A program made the position numbers and the translations under genes. Under the pieces are notes generated by a model that had not been told where the DNA came from, made no database searches, and was given only the letters and a program-made list of their open reading frames with translations. DNA of 64,000 nucleotides from Anarhynchus alexandrinus. Taxonomy: Eukaryota > Chordata > Aves > Charadriiformes > Charadriidae. Each line of letters opens with the position of its first letter. Position 1 is the first letter of the stretch. Below, piece after piece: positions 49,658-62,509 of the stretch. The stretch spans positions 1,637,870-1,701,869 of the forward strand of contig VUYV01000036.1 of the NCBI GenBank assembly GCA_008711295.1, written 5' to 3'.

Positions 49658-52600
49658 TAAGTGAAGGACTGAGGAATGGGCTTTGATGTTGTTCTTCCAC
49701 ATGGTCTCAGCTACAAATATCACAGAGATGCCAAAGAAGCAAAATGAGATGCTACAGAAAGTTAAGAGAGCCATTCACTGGAGAGAGACTGGAGGCAGAA
49801 GAAAGAAAGAAACAAACAGCTTTTGATATATATTTCCTACCATATTCAACAACACCAAGATCTTCCTGTACTCTTGCGTTAAGGGCCCCCACTTATTTAA
49901 TTTGTAAATTAAGAGAACAGCAAAGGCCTATTCCACCCCTTTTTTTCTCTTCCTAGTGGAAATAATCTGTAATAACCCAAATACTAGTTAATTACTTGGA
50001 TAAAAACAGGCAATGACAGTATTTGTTATTAGGAAAAGGGACGGTCCTGACAGAACAGCATTATGGGCAGGTTGGAAACCATGAATGAAACTTTTTTGCC
50101 CCAATGGTGAAAAAAAAAAAAAATCCTGCTAAGTTCATCCTGTACCTCTTCAATAATTGTAGCTTTAGTTCATTATGTGTATCAGCTGAGACTGGCTGAG
50201 GAGAGAAAGTGGACGAAAGTCTGAGGCAGATAAAATTTTCTTTCATTCATTCCTCTCTAGTTACTCCTATGATCCACTTTACTGAAGTAAATGAGAATCA
50301 GTCAGTTTGGTGATTGCTTTAGACTGTAGTGATTTACAAGACAATGGATTTTGATTACCATTTGACTTAAATAGCTCTCCACATAGGACAACAGATTGTT
50401 GAGTTAAATTTTCCCAGCAATCAAGAGATTCATACATTGACTCTTACTAGACCATAAAATCCTGGCAACACATTTTAATATTCATATGAATGAACTGCTC
50501 TTCCACTACATAAGCAAAATTCTCTGGCCGATGAAATGCACCATGTCTCAAGAGCCATGATATTCCCCTTGCAACTCAATTAATTTAGGAAAACTGAAGC
50601 CCACTGGTTTTATACTTGTGAACCACTGGTGACGTGAATAACTACTTTTAAATCTTTTTCGTCTTTGAGCAGGCAAGACTCTTGTAAACTGATGAGTTAA
50701 GTACTGCCCTGGCAGTTGCTGACAAAATATACTGCAAACTATACATGGCCAGGGGAATTTATCGTCACCCACAATTAGCTGGAGCATGTATTAAATACAT
50801 ACTGTTGCATGTATTAAAACCATCAGAGTAATTTTATGATTACTCTCTTCCAGGCATTTTCTGTCATTAATGAATCATACAAATTGTGTCCTAGATAAGA
50901 AAAGATTCAAAACTGTGGTTCTGATTAATGTGTACTTATTGAATTGAACAAGTACACTTCCATACATTTCATTGGCAATTATATAATGAGATTCAAACAT
51001 TTCTCTTACTGCTTTTCACTGTACTACATTTCAACTTGTTACTTGCATGAAGAATTGTGAATCTCCTCTCACATAAACATCTGGTAAAGGCATTAAACTA
51101 CTACTCAGAATTCTTGTGTTTGCTTTTCTGCTAAATATATCAACAGTAATATTTGAATATTTGCAAAATTCTACATAAAGACGTTCAGATAGAACATACA
51201 AGAGAGAAAAATGAAAACAGGCAGTAAAGTCCCAAACAGGATAAGAAAAGTTTCTAGAGACTATGTTCATGTCTCAGTATCCATTCAGATACTGTTAATA
51301 CAAAACAACTTCAAAACAATCACCCTAAAGGTAGGATAGCCAATTTCCAAAGGGCACAAGGGTTAAAAAAAAAAGAAGGAAATAGCATGTAAGTTTGGTG
51401 GTTTTTGCTTTGTTTGAACAGAGCAGGCAATTCATGACTCTTGACAGCATCTTTGAAGTCACTATTGATGTTTTAAAACTTAGCATGAGAAGAACCAAAC
51501 AGCCACAGTTCACTGAAACATGTCTTTTCCTTCTGGGTCTTGTTTGAAAGACATTGTGAGTAAGGTGGGGCAGATGGATGAGTTATTTGTTGAACAGGAA
51601 CAAGGCTCCAGAAAGCAGTCTCTTCTGAGTGCCCTATACTGCTTGACTTTACTCTAGAATCCTGAAGAATCCTGTATGGTTGTGTTCTATTTTAGTGTTT
51701 TGATTAACTCCTTAAAACAAGAGGTCCAAGAAACAGAGACAGATCTCTGTACAGAACCCAGGGTGAAGGCCAGAATCTTCTGGCACAGAACTGATGCATT
51801 ACCTATGCTCCAAATTGCAGTATCAGCTGCACCTAAAAGACATACAACCAGTGAACTGAACTTCGTCAACCACGTTGATAAACTAGTGTGACACCACTAG
51901 GGATCACATCACATAAATCCTATGTAATGCAGCACCCTATGACCATATTTGGCCATGACAGCTTTGAATACAGCCGAACTGCACCGAACGAAGCCAGATA
52001 TAAAAGTGTTTTTCTTCTATCTCCAAAATAACAAATGAGATTCTGAATTCTTTAACAATAACTGTTTTGAATTTTTACACAGATGTATATACGAGAGATG
52101 TAAATAAGACATGTATGAAGTATCTTAATTTCTGTTATAGGGATTTGACTCTAAAGCTAATTCCATATACTATGATGCAACAGCCAGCCCAGGTTCACCA
52201 CAGAAGGCTTCCACACAGGTTCCAGGACACTGTCCATGTAAAACAAATATAGTGTCCTCACGAAAGTGCAATGAGCTGTGCAAAACCTCCACCAGCAATG
52301 TAAAACACACATGCTATTCTGAACAGCACTGGGAGTTGGGAATCCCCAGTGCCTCCAACTATTGCGTTTTCCTGATATAGGAGAAATGATCCCTTGTTCC
52401 AACACACCCTGGACAACAGAGACAAACCTCAACAGAACAGGCACATCTCAGTGCCAGTGAATGAGTGGTGCATCTAGGAGCAGGAGATACGCATATTCAC
52501 TATGTCCCTGTGAAGATGGATAGAGATAGCTGTTGTCAAATGTTCCTGTGCTCCCCTTCTGAAGGAGAAACGACAAAGTTTCTACACCACTGGATTATAT

Positions 52601-55600
52601 ACCATAGCTCCTACGGAAGTTTTCCATGGGAAATGTTTTCCCATATTTTGTCTGGCAGTAGAGAATAGTCCATTTGAAAAGTAGAGCCAGCAGCTCTGCA
52701 AACTGAATACAGTCTTACAGAGTTTTCTTATAATACACTTCTGTCTGCTGGAAAGCAGGACTTGCAAAGAACCTGCGTAAATAGGACAGTGGTTCTGCTG
52801 ACAGCAGAGTGACTCAACATGATTAAACAATTTTCACATCGAAAGGCAATGCACCAACAGCAACACACCCATACAAACCTCCAAGAGTCTCAGTGCTGAG
52901 GACTCAAAAATTGGTGACAAGCAAAGTGCTTGCTCCGTAGATCAGCAGCAACTATCAGAGATATTGTAACATGAAAGCAACAGCTCATCTGCACCAGAAT
53001 TAAACACAGGATTCTCACAAGCTTTTCTGTGGCAGCCATACAGGGATGCAAGACCATGCCAGCAGAAGATGCAGAGACAGGCCTTTGAGCAGATTATTTA
53101 ACCTCAGAGCATTCATGCTTCACCCTTAGCAGCTGTGACTTGACGATCCTTCCAGGTATTTCCAGAAGGCTTCTTCCAAAATATTGCTGTGTCTGACAGC
53201 TGTGTGCAGACTTCTGAGCTGCTATCCAAATATGGAGAGAGAGGAGAAAAATTAAAAAGGGAAATTCAAGAAGCTACTTTTATTTATAGTCCTTTGATTT
53301 AAATGGTTTTATATTTTAAGTAGTATTTCCTTTTATTTTACCTCTCATACTTAAATGATAGATTTTTTTTTTCCTTTTGATACTCATGTCAATTTGGAGT
53401 TTCAGGTCAAAAATTCTATCCAAAGTGCACAGCTTTAAGCATCGAATCCATGCAGAAAAGCTCTGAGTACATGTCTTTACTGGTTCCTATAGCTTCCAGT
53501 GCTTTATAATTCGAAACATCTCAAACAATAGGACTCAACAGTTACAGCAAGTAATTCTGCTGCTGTTTTTCTTCCTTTACACCCAATGTAGAGATAATTA
53601 TCTCTTTTCCAATTCTCAAAGGTTTTTTAAGTGATTTAATTTGCTCTGAAAAATGCTGGGATTGCTTTTGAAGATGATGCATTAAGTGTAATCTACAGCC
53701 ATTTCTCTCTTTGTTCACTTTTTGAAGGTGTTTCTCACAGCCTTTTGTCCTCCTTGACAGCTCCTGACAGTTTTATAGGTGAGGGTGGCAAAGGGAAAGT
53801 TGTGTCAAATACTATAGCTGCATTGGTGTCTGTCTGCACAAATGCTTTTTGACAGTTAGTAAAGTTAGATACAACAAAATTCCTAATGTTTTTATACTGG
53901 AGGGATTTAAGCATCCTCCTGGAACCCAAATTCATACAGTTTGCCACTCTTTCCAGATGACAGCCTTATAATTAATGGTAATTTTATTTTAAACCTATAA
54001 TCTTGATATTTCAATCACCACTTGAGTAAACAGTGATGATTAAATCTGAAGCATAAAGTGTCCCTGGGAGATATCTGGAACACAGCGCATGAAGAATTAG
54101 TTATACAATTTCGACTACTAAATCTGAATTCTACATATTTATTTCCATATTCAATTTAGTTTAAAGAAAACCAAACCTCCAGAAAGGATTTTTCAATAAG
54201 TCTTTGTAAACATTGCAATTACTACACACAACATCCTCCCTTTTCCTCTAGAAAACTGGAAACTGCCACGACCACCCCTTAATAATTGGTTTATACAATT
54301 TTTAAACTCCTTGAATCTGTTTGACTGAAGTAATGGCTGCTGATAGGAATGACTGTTAACTCAATATTTTGGTGGAAGCAAGATATAAAACATCTCATAA
54401 AAAGCCATCTGTTTCAGTGAAGTTATTCAGAGAAAAGATGCTACTTGCAAATTATGTGGACACACTTCACCCGTCCTGAATGATATATAAATGCTCTGCA
54501 GTCTTGAAACATCCCTGATACAGCAGTTTATTTTCTCTCATTTAAGCTTTGCCAGGTTCCTCCAATCAACAAGTAATCCCTCTCTGAATAACCTCTTGGT
54601 TGGTCTCTTACAATTGACATTATTTTAATTATCTATTAACTTCCCATTTGGGTAGAGGAGGGGAACAGGTAGAAACATCGGACTATGAAGAAGTCCTTAA
54701 TGAATGCCTGCTTAAGTTTTCTTTGTTCTGTACCCTGTAATCACACAAAAAAACCATAAAAGGAGTGACACCTGCATGACTATTCCTGATACCACACAAA
54801 CCGTACGTATTCTCATATCCTTTCAAAACAATGGTCAGGGACACATCTAATTAAAAACTAAGTATTACTCCTTGGCGACAATGAAATAGCACCCTAGTAT
54901 TAGAGACACAAGGTCCTAGTCCTGGAAAAGCTTCAGTATATGAAGATTTCCTTCTGAAGGCTTTCTAACCAAATTACAGCCATAACCGCCCCACCCCCTT
55001 AGTTTGGTAATAGTATTTGTTTGATATTTACAGTCTGGGGTAAATACTTAATACAAAGTAAGTAGGATTCAGTTTAAATTTAGACAAATGGGTACATCTG
55101 TCCACAGGTGTAGCAGATGTCTATGGCTCTCATTTTGCTAAAGGCAATTTTAGAGCTCATCCTAAAATAGGGACCTAGCACCCAGTCAGCATTCTTCAGG
55201 CTCCAAGGATTACAGGGATACGACCTACATTTACTATAATGGTAGTGTAGTTACACACATGTGGACACTAAATTGGTACGTCTAAGTCTCAAACAATTCC
55301 ACCATCATGTTTGTTCCAAGTTACTGTAAAAGACAGAATGAAAACCAAAAATCTTAAGACAGACAATAGAATTCATTACTTATGGGAAGTCTTGTGAAGA
55401 CAGACTAGGGATATTTCAGTTGAATCAGGAAACTAACAAAATGATGCGTGGAGCAATGCAGAACGATGAATACAGAAAAAATGTAATTCAGTCCTATTTG
55501 CTGTTTGTGCCTGGGACATGCTATTTCTGAATTCTTCACTCATTTGCTGATTTATTTTTAAAACACAAATTTGCAAATGTCTAGAGAGTGACAGAGATCT

Positions 55601-56008
55601 TCTGATGCAAACCAACCTACTAAATCTAGATGCACAAGAAAGAATAAAAAAATTGTATAGTCATTACTTTGTAAATATCTACAATGTATCTTCATATAGC
55701 AAGAGAAACAATGTGGTTCTCTACCATATTTTCTATAAAGTTATTTTAAACTGCCTTTTTGACAGTTTTTTAAAGTCCTACACTCAGGAATACACTAGAA
55801 GAACTTGCATGCAAGAGCAAGAACTTTTTCAAATGCTTTAGAGCATTTATTGTTCATATCACAAAGAAGAACAATCACGAAAATCTCTGAGTACTCTTCA
55901 AGATACAGTAAGACAAACTAATATTAAAAAAAAAAAGTGCATAAACCCAGAAGAATATCACAATATACTGAAATGGTGTAGGAAAGATGGAAGATGTTTC
56001 AAACTTAC

Positions 56009-56568
56009 CCTATTGACACTGCTGTTTCTTAAAATAATCTGAATTAGATTTTTCTGAAATTCTTCCAGCTTCTTGAAACACTTCTTCAAAACATGATTAG
56101 ACAATTTACTATCAGTTAGTAAACTGATCAAAACACAAACTGCTTCAGTAAGAAAATTCGAAACTGGAAACTTAGGGCTGTTGTAAAAAACAGTCAGTCC
56201 ATTAAGCAACTGAGACACTGAATTGCATATGGTAAAAGAATCACTCTCAAGCTCTGTAAAGTCTGCTTGAAGTATTCCTCCTTCCGACAGTTTTCTTATT
56301 TCAAGCAGACATTGGAAAAACTGTACTGGAGCAGTCAGAGATTCCTCCTTGCTAGTACAGCGAAGATTCAATGGGGGAACTCTTTCCAACCAACGTTTAG
56401 AAGTGTCGACATTATGCTCAGATTGGTGAAAATCAGAAGCTATGCCTAAAGAATCGAATGCACAGTCATTAGAGACATCGCATCCAGAGTCTTCTAGCTG
56501 GCTTGAGTAACTCATAGGGTTTATACATTCCTGATCCAGAAGAGTTTCAGCAGAGGCATATGGTTTTC
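56009..56568 (-). CDS. MEI4: MEI4, large internal exon (186 full codons plus a split codon)
   Basis: This exon encodes the middle of MEI4. On the minus strand it begins after TTTGTGTTTCAG with GA (the last two bases of a codon begun in the previous exon), then KPYASAETLLDQE. It ends VNR at AGG just before GTAAGT. Diagnostic words are SQLEDSGCDVSND, PVQFFQCLLEIRKLSEGGIL, VSQLLNGLTVFYNSPKFPVS, FLTEAVCVLISLLTDSKLSN and HVLKKCFKKLEEFQKNLIQI. Mammalian MEI4, as I recall it, has LEDSGCDLSN, MQFLQYLLELKNL, FQLLDGLITFYRNPKLPFS and KKCSKKLEEFEKTL in the same order. The first visible ATG (56515) is not the true start: the frame continues upstream for 17 codons to the splice site, and the family has about 70 more N-terminal residues. 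The exon has no stops or frameshifts. The gene should be expressed in early meiotic germ cells, but no promoter is in view. Confidence 0.9.
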
Positions 56569-58437
56569 CTGAAACACAAATGTGAAAGTTAAGTTTGTAT
56601 AATACTTAAATACACGCTTATGGATAGCATCACATCCTTTCTCCTTTTGCTTCCACGCAAAAATCATGTAATTCATATGCTGTATTTGCTCCCCAAAAAC
56701 TTCCCATGACTAGAATTTAGCTGTGGAAGAAGATGACATTTTTAAAGTCAAAAATTTCAGAAGGTAGTGTTTATTTGTGAACAAGATGTTTTATGCTCAC
56801 AGTAATATGAACAGTAATTTTGAGTTTAAAATTCCTGATGGTTTTAAGTTTTCACGTATATAATTTAAGTAGACATCACACAAACAATTTAAGTGGACAT
56901 CTGTACTCCCATTAATTCCCAGGGAAAGAAATGCATGTAAATTTCTGCCCCCCCAAAACATTTTCACTACTTTTATTCTCAAGAACTCAGACTGCTTTTA
57001 AAAGACAGTGAAGGTCTGTTACTATAACTGCATCAAATAAGACCTCCTCCTTTACGTGTATGCTTTCTCTCCAGGTCAGGTAATGAATTCTAACCGAGTG
57101 AAAGCTGAACAAAACATTACACTTGAGTTTTTTATTATTTAACAAAGAAAAACATTCAGAATCAAAAATTTCTCCAATCACCACTTATCTCATACCATCT
57201 TCTTCAAAGACACAAAAACTACATTACAGAAGGTATGTGTTGCATCCACACTATTTAATTATTTTCATACATATTCTACACACATTGTAAAATCTATTTC
57301 CTCCTGTTTCACACATTAGATACATTTAAGTCAGTGCCTCTGGGCATAAACTCAGTACTAGGTGACAACAGAATCCCTCTGTGCTACATGCTACTAATGC
57401 CAAAAGATTACAGTCAAAACAAGCAAGAGGTATTAGAGCAGTCAAGTGGAAGACCAACACACGTAAACATCTCAGTGCCACGAGGCAAGGCTAGAACCCC
57501 ATCTGACCAACTCCTGGCTGTGCCCTGCTTACTGGGGCACAGCCACAAACTGCTTCTTCTCTCACATTTAACAAACATGCATATACTGTTCATATTTTCC
57601 ACAAGGATCCAAAGCAATACCATACTCCTCTGTGTTTGTATTCTTAAATGGATAAAAAAGATTTAATAGATGGTTTGGCCTGAGGGGAAATAAATGTTAT
57701 ATTTCATGGCAAGTTAAGAAAAGCATTTTTAACAGAGAAAACACCACTAGGCAGCAATCTACAGTATTCTGTACATTAATGAAACAGTACTCAAAAAAGT
57801 TTATACAGACTTCATTAAATATACAATTTCAAATTGAATTCTGACCATTACTTCAGTCTCTGAAAACATACCAGATCATCCAATGACATCAAAAGTGGAA
57901 ACTTGCTTTATTTATTTATTGTTGAGTTTCATGCCTTTAACATTCAGACATACTCAAAATTGAACAGGATTGGTACCAATTGACTCATGAGAGGGCTAAC
58001 TGTACAGAAATCAACCTACATTTCCAGTAGGTAGGAAAACCAGGGCTTCCAAGGCCAGTCCAGCATTTTATATATTAACACTGTTCTCAAATGCCCTGCA
58101 TACCCAAACTTGGAAAGCAAGCAAAGAAGCAAAGCACACTTCCCATAGTCTGACTAATAAAAACAGGCATTAATCTTTCACCTCTTCTTTCCTAGGTTTT
58201 CGAGCAAAAGATATTCCAGAAGAAAAAGACTGAAAGCGTTTTCTGGTGCTGTTTAAGGAAAATAAGCCCTTCCAGGGAATTCATCTACTGTGAGTTTCAC
58301 TATGTGGATATTTTGGTCCTGTTCTTAATTCCATGGGGCAACACAAAAATTGCTTTCGAGGATGTCATGCCAAAAGTCAAAAGAAGCGAAGAAAGAACTA
58401 GATGCAAAAAACCATATGTATGTTTGCTGATTTTCTT

Positions 58438-58520
58438 GTTGAAGGAAAAAAAATGTAGCAGAGGTGAAATAAAGGAGAAGAAAAGAGAAGAAAAAGGGAA
58501 TAAAAGAATAATACAGAAAT
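58438..58520. repeat. purine-rich low-complexity tract
   Basis: About 80 bases are mostly A and G on the plus strand, with GAGAAG and GAAAA words. It is low-complexity sequence. Confidence 0.6.
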
Positions 58521-60159
58521 ATCTGTAGGAACCAAACTTAAGACTTTCCCCAAATAAAAGAGGTAGCATATTCAATGAAACACGCCTGCTAGGAGAAGGC
58601 AATGTTACATTTATCCTTAGATATCAAACTCCTGTCCCATAATGAGCTTCCAGAAAACCCTGTTATAGTACATCCCCAACAGCAGCATATTTCCAGTTCA
58701 ACAGACAATACAAAATGCTTTAAAAATGTTCAGTCATTTTTATGTTCTAGTCATCTGGGGAGGAGGCAGAAGTTATCTTTTTAAAAAAATAAATAAATCA
58801 CCCACCACGAAATACTCATTATTTCTTTCAAAATGTTTAGAAAGAGCTTATCATTTATTTCTTGAAAGAAGGTGAACTAATCAGTTTGTACTTACCTACT
58901 ATTTAAATAAGAAAACAGTCTTGATGTTCACACCATGTGGTTATCAAGTACAAAAAAAAAAAAAAGGAACAGCATTAAGCCTGCCTCACACTAACAATAA
59001 TCTTTAAACAGTAATTTCAAGAACATTTGACAATAAATATACTGGAACAAGAAATATGAAAATTTAGTGCAGATGATAAACTAACCACAAAATTTTACAA
59101 TGCCTTTATATAGGCAATGAAATATCTACTCATGAGCAATTTTACAGCCTCCTTTAATATGTCACATCAGAGTCAGGAAATATTTAAACTCTTAATTCCT
59201 ATTTAGGACTTAAGCTCCTACTACATTAAGATCCTGAGCTCAAAATCAGAATTGTGTGTTCCCCAAACAAAGCAAGGTATGGTCACAAGAACAGCCTTGG
59301 GATACAAAGGCTGAAGAACCGACATCCCTCCACACGTATCCACCACTGCAGAAAGCGTCTGGCCTGAAAACCAGCAGTCATTCAAGGGACAAGGGAGTGA
59401 CTTGCATACCGTATACAGTATGTAAGCAAGGTTTGTAAGCACTTCTGAGAAGCCTAAGAACCCAAATGCACATACTGCTGTGGGACCACAGAATACAGAG
59501 ACTTTTATCAGGGGAGTGACATGCCAATCAGCCTGATGATCAGAGTGTAGATTCTTCAGCTAGTCCTGAGGAAGCAGAGTCTGGCAAACACCAAAGTCCA
59601 TCTCCCAGGTGAATTCTGTCACTTCTGAACAGCCACCTTAAAACAGACACCAAGACTCAGTTCAGGGACAAGAAAGGGAGGAGGCGCAGCCAATTGCTTC
59701 ATCAGGTCAGGAAAACACCTTTTGTCTCAGAGCTGTGAAGAGACAAGGGAAAGTCCCAGCTCCTGGTACTACCCAATGCAGAGTAAGAGAGGCAGCATTT
59801 GTAATATCCATGTAGTGGGAGCAGGAATGGTGGAAGATGCTTTGTCAGACACCTGTGCTAATGGCTGTCGCAGACCAGACAGTGTTTGAATGAGGAAGGC
59901 CACATGCTATACGTAGTTCAAAATTTAAAAACTGAAGAAAAGTCTTCAGTTGATGAAATTGCTACGGAATCATAAAATGGCCTTCAAGTTTTTTGAAAAA
60001 GTTAATATACCTGCAGTTACTCCACCAACACAGATCGTAGAACAGAAAACAGGCTTGAAGGTGGCAGATGTAATAAACAAAGTGAAGAGATGATTTGCAT
60101 TCTACCAACAACAAAAAATTACTTCCATTTCAAGCATTAGGCATTGTTTATATTCTCTC

Positions 60160-60788
60160 ACTTTGTGAGCACGCAGCCCAGAAGGCCAACTGTATCCTGG
60201 GCTGCATCAAAAGAAGTGTGGCCAGCAGGGCGACAGAGGTGATTCTGCCCCTTTGCTCTCGTGAGACACCATCTGGAGTACTGCGTCCAGCTCTGGAGTC
60301 CCCAACATAAGAAGGACATGGACCTGTTGGAGCAAGTCCAGAGGAGGGCCACAAAAATGATCAAAGGGCTGGAGCACCTCTTCTATGAAGACAGACTGAA
60401 AGAGTTGGGGTTTTTTAGCCTGGAGAAGAGAAGGCTCTGGGAAGACCTTATACCCGTCTTTCAGTACTTAAAGGGGGCCTACAGGAAAGATGGGGCAAAC
60501 TCTTTAGCAGGGCCTGTTGCAATAGGACAAGGGGTAATGGTTTTAAACTAAAAGAGGGAAGATTTAGATTAGACATAAGGAAGAGATTTTTTACGATGAG
60601 GGTGGTGAAACACTGGCACAGGTTGCCCAGAGAGGCGGTAGATGCTCCATCCCTGGAAACATTCAAGGTCAGGCTGGATGGTGCTCTGAGCAACCTGATC
60701 TAGTTGAGGACGTCCCTACTCATTGCAGAGGGGTTGGACTACATGACCTTTAAAGGTCCCTTCCAACCCAAACTATGATTCTATGATT
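60160..60788 (+). mobile_element. CR1 LINE, 0.63 kb, 3' part
   Basis: It begins in the ORF2 C-terminus (CAGAAGGCCAACTGTATCCT, the NCILGCIKRSVASRA-type word) and shows [18 protein letters not shown] in one frame. It ends GGTTGGACTACATGACCTTT, CTTCCAACCC and ATGATTCTATGATT. It belongs to a subfamily distinct from the 49.5 kb copy. Stops and frameshifts are present, so it is non-functional. Confidence 0.94.
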
Positions 60789-62349
60789 ATCACTTGAAAA
60801 TCAAACACAATTATGTTAGATATGTAAAGCTGTCTTAAAACTGAGTTACAATTGACAGGCTCAGTTCCACCTCTAAAAAAAAAAAGGACAATTAAAAATG
60901 AGACAATCTTAGAAACCTCTTTGACGATACTGCATTCTGCTTTCCAAGTAGGCGTTCAGTCAATAACCTCTAAAAGGAAATGAAAACATGTGAAATTATT
61001 CATATTTTTTTCCTATTGTGTTCACTTTTCCACTTCTGCATTTTTCAGGACTCTCTGTTATTCTTCATTTAATCTTCATTGATCGGTTTGTTACAAGCGT
61101 ACCTTCCATGAATGATGAATCAAGGTTATTCTCTTCTTAAAAAAAAAGTCTCATCACACATATTAACTGTTTTCTTTACATTTTCTTCATGTGTAAGCCT
61201 GTCTCTATTTTGCTGTTTCCATTACTAACCAAGCTGTCTGGTTGAGAAAAAACATCTCTCTCTCCTCTCTCATGAACTTCTATGTGTTTAGCACACCATT
61301 GTTGTCCTAATCTGGAACCAAGCCAAACTTCTGTATATATATCAAAGCAAAGAAATACTGTTTCACATATTTGAAACATTTTGAAATAATAACAAAAAAA
61401 TAATAAAAAGCTTCCAGGATTGTCCAAATGAAGACATTTCAGAAGCTGTGTATCCCACACTTTGCTTGTGCATTTCCATGTTTTTTTATAACCAGCTTGG
61501 AAAAGAAAGCTCTTCAGTTTAAAGCTAAGGTATTTCATGCTGACATACTTTGTCCCACTTAGGAATAATTTCACAGAAATGAATATAGGACTGAGTATCT
61601 AAAATTGTCAAATTTATTGTTCAATGCCAGGATTTAAATGTTTCTCGGAAGGTTTAGAAGCATATACTTCAATTTGTTAGGGATTTCGCTTACATAAAGC
61701 ATCTAAACGTTTAGAATTCAGTAAGAACCAAGAAGGATTTTGAGGATATAAACATTCATTTTTAGGGGATTTCTGTAGAAGACACCACAAATCTTTCATA
61801 CTTCAAGTCAAATAAATAATACTTGCAGCAAAGATATGGAAAGATTGATAATCAGGTCATGAGCATACAGATTTGGGTCAGTTAATGCTCATCAAGCAGT
61901 TTTCACAACAAAAGATCTACCATATGCTTTACAATATTGACCATCTCAATGAGATGACTGAAATTTGAGTTCTAAGCTAGATAATGGATATTTCAAGATA
62001 TTAAGTGAAATAATGTCACCTATGAAGACTACCTGTCTGAACTGGTAGTATTGAACTGGAAGTACTATGTCTTACTAAAAAAAAAAAATTGCATTGTGAA
62101 ACAAACTGAGCGTTGCTAAGAGACAAGAAGTATCAACCAACACAGACAGCAATGATCTGGGTGCAACTGTAATGAGCTGAAGGCTGAAATGAGGTGGACT
62201 CCCTAAGAAATCAGCTAAGGTGTGCATTGCTGAAAACATCTCTTTTCTCAAACACAACATGGTACAAATGTTTGGCTTTTGTATTTATGTACCCAGAAGC
62301 ACACAAAAATCTGCCTGAGGAAGTCAAATCTAAGTTTGAGTTAGGTTAA

Positions 62350-62509
62350 GGTTGCCCAAAGAGGCTGTGAAATCTCCGTTCTTAGACATCCTCAGAAGTT
62401 GTCTGGACATGGTCCTGCACAACTGGCTCTAGGTGGTCTGCTTGACAAAGGGGTTGGACAAGATGACCTCCAGTGGTCCCTTCCAACCTCAACCATTCTG
62501 TGATTCTGT
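62350..62509 (+). mobile_element. CR1 LINE, short 3'-end insertion (older subfamily)
   Basis: About 160 bases from GTTGCCCAAAGAGGCTGTGA to GGTTGGACAAGATGACCTCC and CCATTCTGTGATTCTGTA. The tail uses the ATTCTGTG variant of the octamer. Severely 5'-truncated. Confidence 0.92.

Larger units (their letters stand above)
40961..56008 (-). other. MEI4: MEI4 intron, 15.0 kb
   Basis: It opens with GTAAGT on the minus strand (56008-56003) and closes with CTTTAG (acceptor at 40961). It contains a CR1 fragment at 42.1 kb, a pair of unclassified repeats at 46.8 and 47.7 kb, and a gapped CR1 at 48.6-49.7 kb. Elsewhere (42.3-46.8 kb, 49.7-56.0 kb) I see nothing but AT-rich unique-looking sequence and simple A runs. 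Confidence 0.82.

Noticed and set aside
51943..51952. Perfect CArG box, CCATATTTGG, with a TATAAAA word about 50 bases on
   Set aside because: About four such boxes are expected by chance in 64 kb, and no promoter or transcript start is evident here.
53735..53947. 70-codon minus-strand frame, considered as a processed pseudogene fragment
   Set aside because: No parent protein recognised, and no poly-A or duplication at the ends.
56267..56449. 60-codon plus-strand frame opposite the large MEI4 exon
   Set aside because: A shadow of the coding exon on the other strand.
58195..58530. Plus-strand stretch open for about 110 codons, preceded by an acceptor-like TTCTTTCCTAG and containing a donor-like GTGAGT
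   Set aside because: The C-terminal half is a purine-rich tract that lacks stops by composition. No protein family was recognised, no start codon is well placed, and it lies antisense within the presumed MEI4 intron. RNA-seq could revive it.
61176..61574. 132-codon open frame on the minus strand
   Set aside because: No recognisable domain, low-complexity hydrophobic and Lys-rich stretches, no splice context, and a length within chance expectation for a 64 kb AT-rich window. It does not resemble the missing MEI4 N-terminus.
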